From: Engraulis encrasicolus | Lineage: Eukaryota > Chordata > Actinopteri > Clupeiformes > Engraulidae | Length of the DNA stretch: 64,000 bases | Direction of reading: 5' to 3' | Assembly (NCBI RefSeq): GCF_034702125.1 | Contig: NC_085870.1 | Coordinates: 4,023,695 to 4,087,694 of the forward strand | Part shown: positions 50,937 to 62,759 of the stretch, piece by piece | Position numbering within the stretch: position 1 is the first letter of the stretch | Layout of the letters: the number at the start of each line of letters is the position of its first letter | Notes under the pieces: generated by a model | Told to the model about the DNA's origin: nothing | The model's input: the letters and a program-made list of their open reading frames with translations, nothing else | Databases searched by the model: none | Program-made: the position numbers and the translations under genes

Positions 50937-51796
50937 AGACACAGGTGCCTTTGATGGAGAGATGGTTACGTAAGCAAGGCTTTGGGACCGAGTCCATCTC
51001 CTGTCAGGATCACTTTATTTAAATTTAAATACTGACTCTGTACTTTATTCAGTATTTGTTTATTTTTTTGTATTAAAAATACAGGGTATTCTATGTTGCA
51101 TATCGTATACGACATGCGTGCTGCACATGTTATTAGCCTCTATACAACTGGGCTTTCAGAGGATGTGGAACAGTAGGCCTATATTTCTGAAATTTGTGTT
51201 GGCTCTCTTTTGTTTTTTTCTGTTTGTATTCCCCACAGTGACTTGGTTTAATCATGCCATTGCCACCACAAACCAGGGGGACATAGATCCAACTCTACTA
51301 CTGTATGTCCAACATGTTCTTGGCCAAAAAAACCCCAAAAATCCATGAAGGAAAAGTAACCAAAAAAATTAAAAGAAAATAAGCATGAGGTTTGAACATG
51401 TGAAAGCAGTAGGAGGGCATTTATAATAAGTGCTTCATAATTTCTTATTTCTTCAAAATCTACTCCAATTTGAGCATTATTTTGGGGCACATTTATATTA
51501 GATTAATGTGAAGCAGTAGGCCTATATACCTTTTGGGAAGATAGAGGTATGAAATACTGAATATTTTGGATTCTAACGAGCCTACTTGTTAATTTTGTTT
51601 CAAAATTAAAACCTGTTTTAGCCACAGTCTCAAGAATCAGTGATATGACATCAGCAATTTGCTTCCAAAACAAAGTTTGTGAAAAGGTGTCTCATTTTTT
51701 CTCACATGGGAAACACTACAATAATGCAGCGATCCTAAATCATGTTTTGCTTCAACCAGCTTCAAGCAGCTCTCCTCCCTATGGTCATTTGTTTAG
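50937..51796. other. Unassigned intergenic sequence
   Basis: AT-rich, no recognised feature. Short open frames have no family resemblance. Confidence 0.4.
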
Positions 51797-52134
51797 GGAT
51801 GCACCGATACCGATACTGGTATCGGTATCGGCATTCGATACTGCTCATAACTCGTACTCGTACTCGTCAAGCACTTGCCGATACCAGGAACGATAATGCT
51901 ATTACACAAAACAATGCAAAATCTTGTCACGTTCTGTGGACTTGAAAGCAGCATGCAAAAAAAGCGCCACCTCATACATTTACTAACATTTAAATCTACA
52001 TGGAGGCCATGCATTTATTTTCATTGTATTTTGGTGGTAAAAGGTATCGGTATCGGTGCTCGGTATCGGCAAGTACACACATTAATGTACTCGTACTTGT
52101 ATCGGTTTTCAAAAAAGTGGTATCGGTGCATCCC
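51797..52134. mobile_element. hAT-like MITE with GGTATCGGTATCGG arms
   Basis: TAGGGATGCACCGATACCG and GGTATCGGTGCATCCCTA ends. Same type as 20383-20769, target duplication degraded. Confidence 0.78.
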
Positions 52135-52177
52135 TACATGGTGTTCAGTGAACCAGTGAGCCAGTGAGAAGAATTAC

Positions 52178-52465
52178 GGTAACACTTTATTTTAGGGATA
52201 CATGTATTAGCACTAACACACACAATGTTAATGCCTGCATAAGTAACTTGTAAGGCATGTACTAAGCAAACGCCAAGGCCTACTAGGTCCTTACTAAGGT
52301 TAAATTGGTAATAAATCCCTTATTGTGTGTGAACAAGACATTTGTGAATACATGCCTAACAAATGTTTGATTTTGCTTTGTATATGCCTTACATTTTACT
52401 TATACAGGCACATTGTATGTATTCGTGCTAATAGATGTAGCCTATCCCTAAAATAAAGTGTTACT
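52178..52465. mobile_element. hAT-like MITE, GGTAACACTTTATTTTAGGG family
   Basis: 288 bp. AGAATTAC duplicated perfectly on both sides. Confidence 0.88.
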
Positions 52466-53178
52466 AGAATTACGTAGTCGTGATAGAAGAGAACTGCATG
52501 TCACACAGTTCAATGCAATTCAGTGGTACAGTATAGTGTCAGCGTTTAGTCCGAATTAAGGTACTAAGTAAGCACCTAAGCATGTAAGTAGGCTATTTGT
52601 GTTGCCAGGCAATCAAAGCACTCTGTAGGATAAGTAGTAAAGAAACATGTTTGGGTTTATATATTTCACCACTTCATCCTCTGAAGCTTTTGATTGACGC
52701 AAACATATTCAGTGACCCAACACTATACAGGATGCTCTTATCAGATACCACCACGTCACCCAACCAACCATTCACATTTATTTTAGGGCGAAATGAGTGG
52801 GCTTTGTAATTTCCCACCATGTTAATATTTCAACAGTTCATGTCGATATGATTAGTGGCGAGAGAAGAGTGCTAAAATAAGGCCCTGTAATTACTTAAAG
52901 CTCGCTCGGCTCTTCTCCACTCATTCTGCTGCTGTGCATCGCTCATGCACGTGACAGATCTTGCCTTCCGGCAAAGGAAGAGAGCGAGAGAGAGAGGGAG
53001 AGAAATGATTAGAGGAATCCAAAAACGTGTCTCTATCCAGGCTTGTCATGGCAGGTTTATAAGTCTCCCAAGTCCTGATACAGTAGGCTATACACGTGCA
53101 ACAGTGCATCACACAATCATGACTGGTTAGCAGGTTTAAATGAAGACATTACAATCAATTACAAGCTGGAGTCATAGT
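52466..53178. other. Unassigned intergenic sequence
   Basis: Nothing recognised. Short GA-rich tract at 52978-53005. Confidence 0.4.
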
Positions 53179-53370
53179 CAGTGGTGTAGTCTATACGTAG
53201 AACGCAGGTATACGCAGTATACCCACTTCAAAATTTCAGGGATTACAGTATACCCACTTAAAATTGGTTGATCTTTTATTTAGAATAGCACAAATAAATA
53301 TAGTATACCCACTTCAAGAAATGCTCAAATATACAGTATACCCACCACAAAAAAGTAGACTACACCACTG
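53179..53370. mobile_element. hAT-like MITE, CAGTGGTGTAGTCTAC family
   Basis: 192 bp, GTCATAGT duplicated perfectly at 53171-53178 and 53371-53378. Confidence 0.9.
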
Positions 53371-53467
53371 GTCATAGTACCTAAGTTACCATCACCAAAT
53401 GCCATATATTTACATTGCTGAGAGAAGGCCCCCAGATCTACAGTGCTCGGGACTGAATCCTCCGAGT

Positions 53468-53665
53468 CAGGGTTGCCAGATGAGGCTGATGATTTCCAGC
53501 CCAAAAAATGCTCAAAACCCGGCTAGAAGCACAAAATCCCGCCCAATTATATTGATTTCTATGGCAAAAATTGAGCAGGTTTTTCTGCTAAATGCCATTT
53601 TTACCTGCACAAAGCCATTCTAAGCAGCCCAATTGGGCGGGAAACAGCCCAATCTGGCAACACTG
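53468..53665. mobile_element. hAT-like MITE, CAGTGTTGCCAGATTGGG family
   Basis: 198 bp, ends CAGGGTTGCCAGATGAGG and CAATCTGGCAACACTG. CTCCGAGT/CTTCGAGT differ at one base of 8. Confidence 0.85.
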
Positions 53666-53774
53666 CTTCGAGTCTGAATGTGCTCAAGCAGGCTCTTTCT
53701 ATTCAGTCTTGTTCAGTTCAAACCCACTTGTCACCAAAGTGATTATGTAACACTGGTTCTATAATGGGTCTACG

Positions 53775-53895
53775 CAGTATGTCACATAAGTGAGTACACC
53801 CTCAAAGTGAAATGTCTTTAATGTTTTCCTATGAAAAGGTATACTTACAAATCTGCAAAAATGTGAGGTGTGTACTCACTTATGTGTCATACTCT
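53775..53895. mobile_element. Short Tc1-like or related MITE remnant
   Basis: TATGTCACATAAGTGAGTAC and GTACTCACTTATGTGTCATA are inverted ends with TA at the borders. Confidence 0.6.
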
Positions 53896-53936
53896 AAACA
53901 CCACTGTATAATGTTGCTGCAATTTATTACACTTTA

Positions 53937-53947
<11 letters not shown>

Positions 53948-54029
<82 letters not shown>
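53948..54029. repeat. GT microsatellite
   Basis: About 41 GT repeats after an AT tract. Confidence 0.95.
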
Positions 54030-54030
<1 letters not shown>

Positions 54031-54131
54031 CCCAGGTCAACTTTGAATCCGCATCCTCGTGTGAAATGTTCACCCTCCACGTTACTACATTTTTAGCCTT
54101 GTTTGGTAGCCTAGAGATATACTGTACGTCA

Positions 54132-55340
54132 GGTGTGGGGAACCCTTTTCATTCGAGGGGCCACTTCAAATTCATCCGAGGGCCGTAAAAGTCCTCTGAG
54201 GGCAGTACAATGAACACAAACCAGGATTTTCCCCTTCACTTTAGGCCTATATTGAAGGTAGCCACCTTTTAAACAAACACCTCCTTCTCTAGGTTCCCTG
54301 AATATAACTTAATTATATTGCAAATGCATTTTCTAAGATTCCTTTACGAAATGTGTCATGTTTAATGTGAAGCTGAATAACATTAAAATCATATCGGGGG
54401 GCTGCCCTCGAGAGATAGGTTCCCCACCCGTGTGGCCCTGGAGACACAGGTTCCCCACCCCTGGCCCTCGAGACACAGGTTCCCCACCCCTGGCCCTCGA
54501 GACACAGGTTACCCACCCCTGGCCCTCGAGACATAGGTTCCCCACCCCTGCAGGCCTCGAGACATAGGTTCCCCACCCCTGGCCCTGGAGACATAGGTTC
54601 CCCGCCCCTGCGGCCCTCGAGACATAGATTCCCCACCCCTGTGGCCCTCGAGACACAGGTTCCCCACCCCTGTGGCCCTCGAGACATAGGTTCCCCACCC
54701 CTGCCGCCCTCGAGACATAGGTTCCCCACCCGTGTGGCCCTGGAGACACAGGTTCCCCACCCCTGGCCCTCGAGACACAGGTTCCCCACCCCTGGCCCTC
54801 GAGACACAGGTTACCCACCCCTGGCCCTCGAGACACAGGTTCCCCACCCCTGGCCCTCGAGACACAGGTTCCCCACCCCTGCTTCCCTTGAGACATAGGT
54901 TCCCCATACCTGCGGCCCTCGAGACACAGGTTCCCCACCCCTGTGGCCCTCGAGACACAGGTTCCCCACCCCTGCGGCCCTTGAGACACAGGTTCCCACC
55001 CCTGTGGCACTCGAGTCACAGGTTCCCTACCCCTGGCCCTCGAGACATAGGTTCCCCACTCCTGGCCCTCGAGACACAGGTTCCCCACCCCTGTGACCCT
55101 CGAGACACAGGTTCCCCACCCCTGCGGCCCTCGAGTCACAGGTTCCCTACCCCTGGCCCTCGAGACACAGGTTCCCCACCCCTGTGGCCCTCAAGACACA
55201 GGTTCCCTACCCCTGGCCCTCGAGACACAGGTTCCCTACCCCTGTGGCCCTCGAGACACAGGTTCCCCACCCCTGGCCCTCGAGACACAGGTTCCCCACC
55301 ACTGTGGCCCTTGAGACACAGATTCCCTACCCCGTGCTCC
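54132..55340. repeat. 29-33 bp minisatellite derived from the end of a hAT-like MITE
   Basis: 54132 starts CAGGTGTGGGGAACCC, the left end of a MITE. From about 54405 its expected right end (CCCTCGAG...GGTTCCCCACCCCTG) is repeated about 30 times to 55340. Variants alternate between GGCCCTCGAGACACAGG and a form with an extra TG or CG before GGCCC. Two internal blocks match each other (54440-54530 and 54750-54830), so part arose by larger duplications. Open frames on both strands are repeat artefacts. Confidence 0.85.
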
Positions 55341-55354
55341 CTGCACGTCATATG

Positions 55355-55692
55355 CAGGGGCGTAGCAGCAGCTTTTGGGCCCTATGTACAGTCTGCTCCA
55401 ACGGAACCCCCCAGTCATTTATTTTCATAAATCGGACTGTGTTTGGGCCCCCTATATACATGGGGCCCTTCATTTGTACTGTTTTGCATTTATACTTTAT
55501 TATTGACCACTTATTGTTACCAGTCTATCATTGCTACCTGTCCTGTCTTGCACTTTCAGTCTGTAAAATGTCACTCTTGTATAGTATGTCTATGTCCTGG
55601 CATGGTAAAGAGAGAAAACGTAATTTCATTTTCCTTGTATGACTTGTGCATAGGTATGAAGAAAGTGACAATAAAAGCTGACTTGACTTGAA
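55355..55692 (+). mobile_element. MITE remnant and LINE 3' tail
   Basis: 55355-55470 is GGGGCGTAGCAGC...GGGGCCC-rich MITE-like sequence. 55480-55692 runs to AAAGTGACAATAAAAGCTG then ACTTGACTTGA, a LINE 3' end with a poly(A)-signal-like AATAAA. Confidence 0.5.
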
Positions 55693-55970
55693 GATGCCAT
55701 AGCATAAAGCTGGGGACCCAGGTTCGATTTGAGCCTTTCCTTGGCATTTCCTGATCCTGATCCTTCACCATCTTTCTCTCCCCCAAGACTTTCCTGTCTC
55801 TAGGAAGACAGATGCTGAGGCACTCAAGGTTGCCATTTTTTTTACTTTTTTATTTGGCTACAATGCCTACGTGTTTCGGCCCTTATGGCCTTCTTCAGGG
55901 CGTATCAAGACTTGATCAACTTGATACGCCCTGAAGAAGGCCATAAGGGCCGAAACGCGTAGGGCAAACA
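55693..55970. mobile_element. SINE fragment followed by a hairpin MITE
   Basis: GGGGACCCAGGTTCGATTTG (55712-55731) is B-box-like. 55870-55965 is an inverted repeat of GGCCTTCTTCAGGGCGTATC with CGAAACGCGTAGG at one side. Confidence 0.6.
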
Positions 55971-56164
55971 CATTGTTTTCTATTGGTAAGCGAGGGGGGA
56001 GGGACTCGTGCACCCGCAACATCCAATCAAAACACCAATTCCCTAATCACTAAGTCATGACTGCCCCAAGTGTAACATATTTATGCATTACATTACATTA
56101 CATTACATTACATTTGGCAGATGCTCTTATCCAAAGCGACCTGCAACCAAGGACATAATCATAG

Positions 56165-56170
<6 letters not shown>
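55971..56170. repeat. CATTA repeats and the CATTTGGCAGATGC fish repeat motif
   Basis: CATTACATTACATTACATTA then TTTGGCAGATGCTCTTATCC and AAAGCGACCTGCAA, a longer copy of 15760-15815. A CA microsatellite follows (56168-56201). Confidence 0.6.
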
Positions 56171-56202
<32 letters not shown>

Positions 56203-56529
56203 ATGTCAAGAGTCTGGCCTGGGGCTAGGGCAGCTGAAACGTTAGTCTAGTAGATAGTCACGAGAGAGGAGAGTCTTGACTTGCTTCTTGAAGGCTGCAA
56301 GAGATGTGCTTAGTCTCGCTGCCTCTGCACCTGCATCTTATGCACCTGTTGCTGCTGTCATAGAGAGAGAGAGAGAGGGAGAGACACATATGCAGTGAAA
56401 GTTCAATTGGTGAAAGAGCTACAAACACTCCACTAATCAGATCCAAGAAGCCAGGAGAGCTTGATCTCATTAACCCCTCTTGTCACACTGCTCTGCTGCG
56501 GCGAATGATTGCTCTGACATGGTGACTCT

Positions 56530-56625
56530 TCTCTTGCTCTCTCTCTCTCCCTCTATCTCTCTCTCTCTCTCCCTCTATCTCTCTCTCTCTCTGTCTCTCT
56601 CTCTCTCTGTCTCTCTCTCTCTCTC
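56530..56625. repeat. CT microsatellite
   Basis: CT dinucleotides with CCCTCTAT interruptions. Confidence 0.9.
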
Positions 56626-57090
56626 GTGTGAGATTCGACAGCAAGATAGGGCTTTTAATTTAAACGTACAGTACATCAAAACAAAACATAAAAGCACATT
56701 CTGCACGGAAGATTGCAGGTGGAAGATTGTGGGCTATGAGGAAGTGCTTGCAGCCAGGTGGAGATTAGGAGTAGCTTTTGGCCTCATTTTCACACCACCG
56801 GCGCCGCGCAGCCGATAAACCAATGAACCAATTATTGGCCTCATTTTCACACAGGCTGATGCGTCACCACCAGCTGGGGAAATGAGGGCAATACTTCATG
56901 GTTTAGGTAGACGAGCACAGGCATGCCAGTACAGCACAAATACAACAAAATTGGCATTATTATCTAATATTAAAATAATGTTATTGTTAATAGACCTCAA
57001 AGAACAGTTAGCGCCAGGTCATTAGAATAATCCTCATCCCCCCATGTATACACCAGTGGGAATGAGGACAACAATCAGCCCATGGTTAAG
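56626..57090. other. Unassigned intergenic sequence
   Basis: TTGGCCTCATTTTCACACA occurs twice (56777 and 56836), a small local duplication. No gene. Confidence 0.45.
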
Positions 57091-57125
57091 GTAAACAAGA
57101 GCAGGGACATCACTAAACATCTTAA

Positions 57126-57128
57126 CAC

Positions 57129-57187
<59 letters not shown>
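57126..57187. repeat. AAT trinucleotide microsatellite
   Basis: About 20 copies of AAT. Gives a poly-Asn frame that is not a gene. Confidence 0.95.
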
Positions 57188-57499
57188 TTAACAAAAGCAA
57201 TAATAACATTAACATGTATATTATTTATTTATTTATTTATTATTATTATCATTATTGTAATTTTATTAGGCCCCAAAGTAGTGACAGGCTCTTAGAATTA
57301 TCACCCCCCCCTCCCACCACCCCTGGATGCATGCAGACCTGTAGAGCAGGTTGTATTGACTGGATAATAGCCTGCATGTCTGCACTCTTAACAGCAGGTG
57401 AAAACTACTCTGCTCTCCTTACCAAGTCACGGCTCATCAGCTCTTTATGCATCTGCTGCTGCGATACAATCTTTATTCTGTTTCATGTTGTTTCTTCAG

Positions 57500-57616
<117 letters not shown>

Positions 57617-57643
57617 TAATCTCGGAAGTAATGTGCTGTGACT

Positions 57644-57833
57644 CAGTGGTGTAGTCTACGTAGAACGCGGGTATACGGAGTATACCCACTTCTAAATTTC
57701 AGGGATTTCAGTATACCCACTTAAAATTGATTGATCCATTGTTTTGAATAGCACAAATATATACAATATACCCACTTCAAAAAATGCTCAAATATACAGT
57801 ATACCCACCATAAAAAAGTAGACTACACCACTG
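57644..57833. mobile_element. hAT-like MITE, CAGTGGTGTAGTCTAC family
   Basis: 190 bp, CTGTGACT duplicated perfectly on both sides. Confidence 0.9.
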
Positions 57834-57932
57834 CTGTGACTGTGAGAGGGGTTTGCCTGGGCAGGCCGCAGGAGCTTCGTACTTCACCTGAGATGGAGAG
57901 ATGATGACAGGCTTACTGTACTTCACAACTTA

Positions 57933-58271
57933 GGTGCTGTTTATACATACCTGGGTATTTTGATAAATGAACATTTTTCTTCTCTACGCTTAGCAAAATA
58001 TCTTCGTTCACATCAAAGGCAAATACGTATAAATATGCTGTTGAGAGCTATCGTAAATACGTTAAGCCTGTGCGCCGTAAGTAGAAGTCTCCGTTTATCT
58101 CTGTTTATATACAAACGCTAACCGGAGATTTTAGAAAATCTCCACTTTTGCCGGGTTTTTTTTGGAGCTTCGGTTATAGAAGGAAAACCTTTGTTTGTTT
58201 GTGAACAAAAGGCACAACCAAAGGGGAAGGTCTTCATATATCAAAATACCCGGGTATGTATGAACGGCACC
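57933..58271. mobile_element. Harbinger-like MITE, diverged
   Basis: GGTGCTGTTTATACATACC and GGTATGTATGAACGGCACC ends, TTA/TGA flanks. Confidence 0.7.
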
Positions 58272-58544
58272 TGAATTGATCACATCTGGCATGTTATAGC
58301 ATGTTGATGAGACACCACTTGCTACAGAGATTATTGGTGGGCTCAGTTAACTGTTCACAGTTCACTCGAGTCACATCCAGCTACTCGCCACAAAGTACAG
58401 TACAAGTTATAAACAATGGCATTGCTAAATGGTTTCACTTTCCCTGGACAAACAAGTTCAATACAAATGTTAAAAAAAGCCTGCCATGGGCTAATGCCTA
58501 AAACATTCCTTGCCATATTAACCGGAGAAAAGAACATTGTAGGA

Positions 58545-58760
58545 CAGGCCTGGACTGGCCATCTGGCATAGCGGGCATTTCCCGGTGGGCCCTGCACCCT
58601 CGTGGGTCCCTATTTTCAGAAATGTAAAAAAAAGAAATCAGAAAATAGGGGCCCAAGAGGGTGCGGGGCCCACCGGTGAGTCAATTCTGAACCGCTAATT
58701 ATGAGGGGCCCCTTTAAGCCATAAGTGCCCGGGCCCTATTTCTCCCGCAGGCCAGCCCTG
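58545..58760. mobile_element. hAT-like MITE, CAGGCCTGGACTGGCCATC family
   Basis: 216 bp. Left CAGGCCTGGACTGGCCATC, right CTCCCGCAGGCCAGCCCTG. TTGTAGGA duplicated perfectly at 58537-58544 and 58761-58768. Confidence 0.88.
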
Positions 58761-58894
58761 TTGTAGGAAGATTATGAGAGTTGGCATAGCTTCAGATACG
58801 CTTCCGCATTGTGTTCCAGACTTATTGCCCAACCATGTACAGCGTTTAAGCTCTGGTAATGGAAACTCCATGATGAACACCGCCGCAGTATAAT

Positions 58895-59360
58895 CAGGGC
58901 CGGATTAAGATGGCCAGGGGCCCCTAGGCTACAGGTTGCTGTGGGGCCCCCAGAAAGCAAATAGACAGTGTCATAATTGTGAAATAGGAATGAAGGATAA
59001 CAGGTCTACCAACTCTACTCAGCACGACACATTCATTTTTCAATATTGCATCCTGTCACAATTCTGCAATTTTTCACTTTTGGCCAATCAGGGCCCCCCT
59101 GGGCTGCAGCCATATCCAGCCTGTGGGGGCCCCTAAGCTGCAGCCATATGTAGCCTGTGGTGGCCCCTAGGCTGCAGCCATATGTAGCCTGTGGTGGCCC
59201 CTAGGCTGCAGCCATATCTAGCCTGCAGCCATATCTAGTCTGTGGGGGCCCCTAGGCTGCAGCCATATCTTGTCTGTGGGGGCCCTAGGCTGCAGCCATA
59301 TCTAGTCTGTGGGGGCCCTAGGCTGCAGCCATATCTAGCCTGTGCATTAACCCGGCCCTG
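58895..59360. mobile_element. hAT-like MITE, CAGGGCCGGATTAA family, with an amplified right end
   Basis: Left CAGGGCCGGATTAAGATGG, right ATTAACCCGGCCCTG. Near the right end a unit of about 35-45 bp, GGGGCCCCTAGGCTGCAGCC plus ATATCTAGCCTGTGG, occurs about eight times (59097-59345). The sister copies have it once. Flanks AGTATAAT/CCTATAAT share 6 of 8. Confidence 0.82.
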
Positions 59361-59817
59361 CCTATAATGCGTAGTCGCCGGCCACAATGCTGCTCTGGAC
59401 CTGGGCCAAATAAGTCCTATTGATGATTGCAGGTGAGGTGTGGTTAGGTTAGCTACTATTGATCCCTGGAGTGTTTTCTCAGGGCCATTAAAAGAAGAGA
59501 AAATGTGACAAACGTCTGACTCATATCTTTAAGAGGGCTGCTAAACGATAAGCTGCAACACACCACTTATCTTTAAAGCAGGAACAGAACCCAGTTAAGG
59601 AATCTATTGAGTCCTGCTCAGGGGCAGAGATATAGGTGGGGCAAGCAGGGCTCTTGCCACAGGGCCCAGGGCCCTCCTCTATTGGTGGTGGGGGCCCTAT
59701 CTTCACCTTGACACGCTTTTTTTTTTTCCTGGGGGTGGGGAGGGGGTGTCCTATCACTGCTTTTTTCCCGTGGGCCCGTGTGCAATCGTTTCGTCACTGC
59801 CCTACTGTACACGTGAC
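59361..59817. other. Unassigned sequence, MITE-like at 59620-59805
   Basis: 59620-59805 is rich in GGGCCC and CTCTTGCCACAGGGCCCAGG, resembling another GC-rich MITE, but the ends are unclear. Confidence 0.4.
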
Positions 59818-60089
59818 CAGGGCCGAATTTAGATGGCCTGGGGCCCCTAGGCTACAGGTTGCCCTGGGCCCCCCCATAAAGCAAATTTTACATAGACAAT
59901 GTCATAATTAGGAGCTAGGAATTAGTGATAACATGTCTACCAACTGTATTCAACATGAAAAATGAATTTTACCATATTGCATCTTGTCACAATTCTGCAA
60001 TTTTTCACTTTTGGCCAATCAGGGCCCCCCTGGCAGGTGGGGGCCCCTAGGCTTCAGCCATATCTAGCCTGTGCATTAATCCGGCCCTG
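59818..60089. mobile_element. hAT-like MITE, CAGGGCCGGATTAA family
   Basis: 272 bp. CACGTGAC duplicated perfectly at 59810-59817 and 60090-60097. Gives the unamplified form for comparison with 58895-59360. Confidence 0.9.
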
Positions 60090-60264
60090 CACGTGACGCA
60101 GGAGCCTGGTTTTCAAATCAGCTAAGGCTGGCCTGCCTGACACAGATACAGATAGGAGCGCACTACACACTCACTCTGATAGGGAGTCAACCTGCCGCCT
60201 CATTGGCTGTGTTTTGAGTTTGTCTTTTACCTTCCCTAACACCTGTTGGCATACACATAAACAA

Positions 60265-60508
60265 ATGAAGTGTGTGTGTGTGCATGCACATGTGTGCTGT
60301 ATGTGGAGAGGTATGTAGATTAAAAAGTGTGTGTGTGTGTGTGTGCATGCACACGTGTGCTGTATGTGGAGAGGTATGTAGATTAAAAAGAGTGTGTGTG
60401 TGTGTGTGTGTGTATGCGTGCACTCTCTGACTTATGGAAGGTGGAAAGTGATTCTGAGCAAGATAAAAGCAGCACACTCTCCCCATGATGGACTCATCTG
60501 TCAGAACA

Positions 60509-60542
<34 letters not shown>

Positions 60543-60545
60543 TGC
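60265..60545. repeat. GT microsatellites within a tandem duplication of about 75 bp
   Basis: GTGTGCTGTATGTGGAGAGG with TATGTAGATTAAAAAG plus a GT tract occurs twice in tandem (60290-60330, 60353-60395). Another GT tract at 60508-60541. Confidence 0.8.
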
Positions 60546-60819
60546 TGGAAGTTCCACACCATTTTCCTGGGCCCTCTGACAACCATGGCTTACAGACGTA
60601 GCTAAATAAATGCACATTTAAACAGAGCGTTAAGGAAACTACACAAACATAAGCCCTAATTAATTGTCAGTTAGGCTTAAAAATGACAAGTGACTGTGTC
60701 AACAAAAAGTTCAGAGTGGAAGGCCTATCAGAATGATGCCACCCTTCACCTGATTATTCCAGCGTCTGTCCCAAGTGTAAAATATCTCTCCTGGACACCT
60801 GAATGAAAGATGCCATTCC
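60546..60819. other. Unassigned intergenic sequence
   Basis: Nothing recognised. Confidence 0.4.
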
Positions 60820-61072
60820 TTAAAGGGGTATGCCACTATTTTGGGGCTTAATACAGTTAAAATCGTTGGCTGGGCTTTATAAAGGTGGTAAAGTGTCTTA
60901 TTTTTCATGTAAGCCGTTGTCTTGCTTTAAGACAAGTTAAAAGAGGGAATATGTCGCTAAGCTAGTGAAAGTCAATGGATCCGTGTAGCATTGTAGCACT
61001 TTACCACCTTTATAAACCCCAGCCAACGATTTTAACTGCATTAATCCCCAAAATAGTGGCATACCCCTTTAA
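60820..61072. mobile_element. Palindromic TTAA-flanked MITE
   Basis: TTAAAGGGGTATGCCACTAT and ATAGTGGCATACCCCTTTAA ends. The arms extend through TTTGGGG and AAAATCGTTGGCTGGG/CCAGCCAACGATTTTA for about 80 bp. 253 bp. Confidence 0.85.
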
Positions 61073-61419
61073 AGGGCACAGTTAAAAATGTCCAGGTTTG
61101 TATTTTGTCAGACAGAGGTGGCAACCCCACAGCAACCAATATCCTTCCTTAAGGAATCAAACACTGCTGTGTATATGCAGTGATGGGGAAGCTGGATTCA
61201 GATGCTACGAATTCCAAATGACCTGGTTTCACCTGTACAAATGCCAATTGGCAAATTTGACAGGTAAAAACAGATAATTTGGAATGTGTGGCACTGCATT
61301 GTAGCTTCTAAATGAAGGTTGGCCATCACTCAAAGCAGGCCAGCTGCTACAACATATCTCACCTCTGTCTGTCTGTCTGTGTGTCCTCTCACCTTGTTCG
61401 TGTATGGAGACATCCTCAA
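61073..61419. other. Unassigned intergenic sequence
   Basis: Nothing recognised except the target duplication at its right edge. Confidence 0.4.
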
Positions 61420-61810
61420 TAGGGCTGGATAAAATAATCGATTTAATCGATAATCGATCGATTTCATCTAAAATTCACATAATCGATTCACAGGGCACAA
61501 AATCGATTTTTTGGTTCTTTTTCTTTTTGTTTAATTTAGGTCTATGGAAAATACCAAGTAGGTATTAGTCAATTAGGCCTAGGCCTACTTATTACAAATT
61601 AGCAATCTGTTAACACTGTCAAGCCAGAGCCCTTTGACATTTTTATGTAAAAATAGGCAACAGCATCTTTTGGGGGAAATCCTGGCACCAAGAAGGGAAC
61701 GGATTGAATCGATTCGGAATGAATCGAATCGAATCATGATTAATCGATTCAAAGCCCTAAGAATCGAAATTGAATCGATACAGGAACATGGCTGCGATAC
61801 CCAGCCCTAA
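61420..61810. mobile_element. hAT-like MITE with ATCGATT-rich arms
   Basis: TAGGGCTGGATAAAATAATCG and CGATACCCAGCCCTAA-type ends. ATCCTCAA duplicated at 61412-61419 and 61811-61818. Confidence 0.85.
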
Positions 61811-61962
61811 ATCCTCAACGACACCAGGCCTGAAACTGAACCTACTAAAGGCCAAGACATTGAGAACCAACCCATATTGACATACCTGTATACACACTCA
61901 ATAGAGATGCAAGATTAGACATATGTAAACGTTTCTGCACAAAATTGCTATACACAGCTGTG

Positions 61963-62303
61963 GGTAACACTTCACAATAACCTTCCGCAAAAATGGGTAA
62001 CTAATGGATAGCTAATGGTTTGTTGTGCATCTATAATACCATTATAAGCATTGATATGTCATTATTAAATAAATTGTAAAACACTTACTAAACATTTGCT
62101 GTTGATAGGGCTGCACAATTATGGAAAAAATTATAATCACGATTATTTAGATCAAAATCACGATTATTAATCACGCTTATCCAGCAGAGCTTATAACCCC
62201 CACACCGCCAATTTCCAGAGCGACATAATAACACCTTACCATTAGTTAATATTAGTTAACCGTTAGTTAACCATTTCGCGGAAGGTTATTTTGAAGTGTT
62301 ACC
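61963..62303. mobile_element. GGTAACACTT-type MITE with a nested fragment
   Basis: GGTAACACTTCACAATAACC and GGTTATTTTGAAGTGTTACC ends. The interior is interrupted at about 62106-62215 by a partial element starting AGGGCTGCACAATTATGG. Confidence 0.72.
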
Positions 62304-62754
62304 ACTGATGGTAATTTTTACCAAAAAAAGGTAGACTACGGGAGACTTGGTGTAAGGACAACAATCAGAATCCAGGCTTTAATTCTTGCACTGATGCATC
62401 AATGGAGAAACACAGCGTCACAAGCAGATCAGCAAATATTTCTAACTTACACAAGAAGTATACAAAAATATATACAGTCTGGGGCCAGAGGGGCAGTTCC
62501 CCATGGGACAGCCCTAAAATGAATATTCAACAAATTGGGAGTTACAGAAATGGATACAGCACAACAGGAGGATATATGCGAAATACACTGTATGGGTCCT
62601 CACCTGGGGGTGGTAGACTGGCAGTCTGCCCCCCCTAGAGATGAGAATTAACATTCAAAGTGGCCAAAAGGTTCTTAGCATTTGTATGAGGGGCAGACAG
62701 GCTTAATAGTCAGCCTGCCATCAGCAGCTAAGGTGCTTAAATAAACTTTTGATG
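62304..62754. other. Unassigned intergenic sequence
   Basis: No recognised gene or repeat. CTGGGGGTGGTAGACTGGCA near 62600 may be a MITE remnant. Confidence 0.35.
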
Positions 62755-62759
62755 GCATT

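Noticed and set aside
54333..55430. Long open frames on both strands (268 and 232 codons)
   Set aside because: Created by the 29-33 bp minisatellite. The repeating peptide has no family resemblance.
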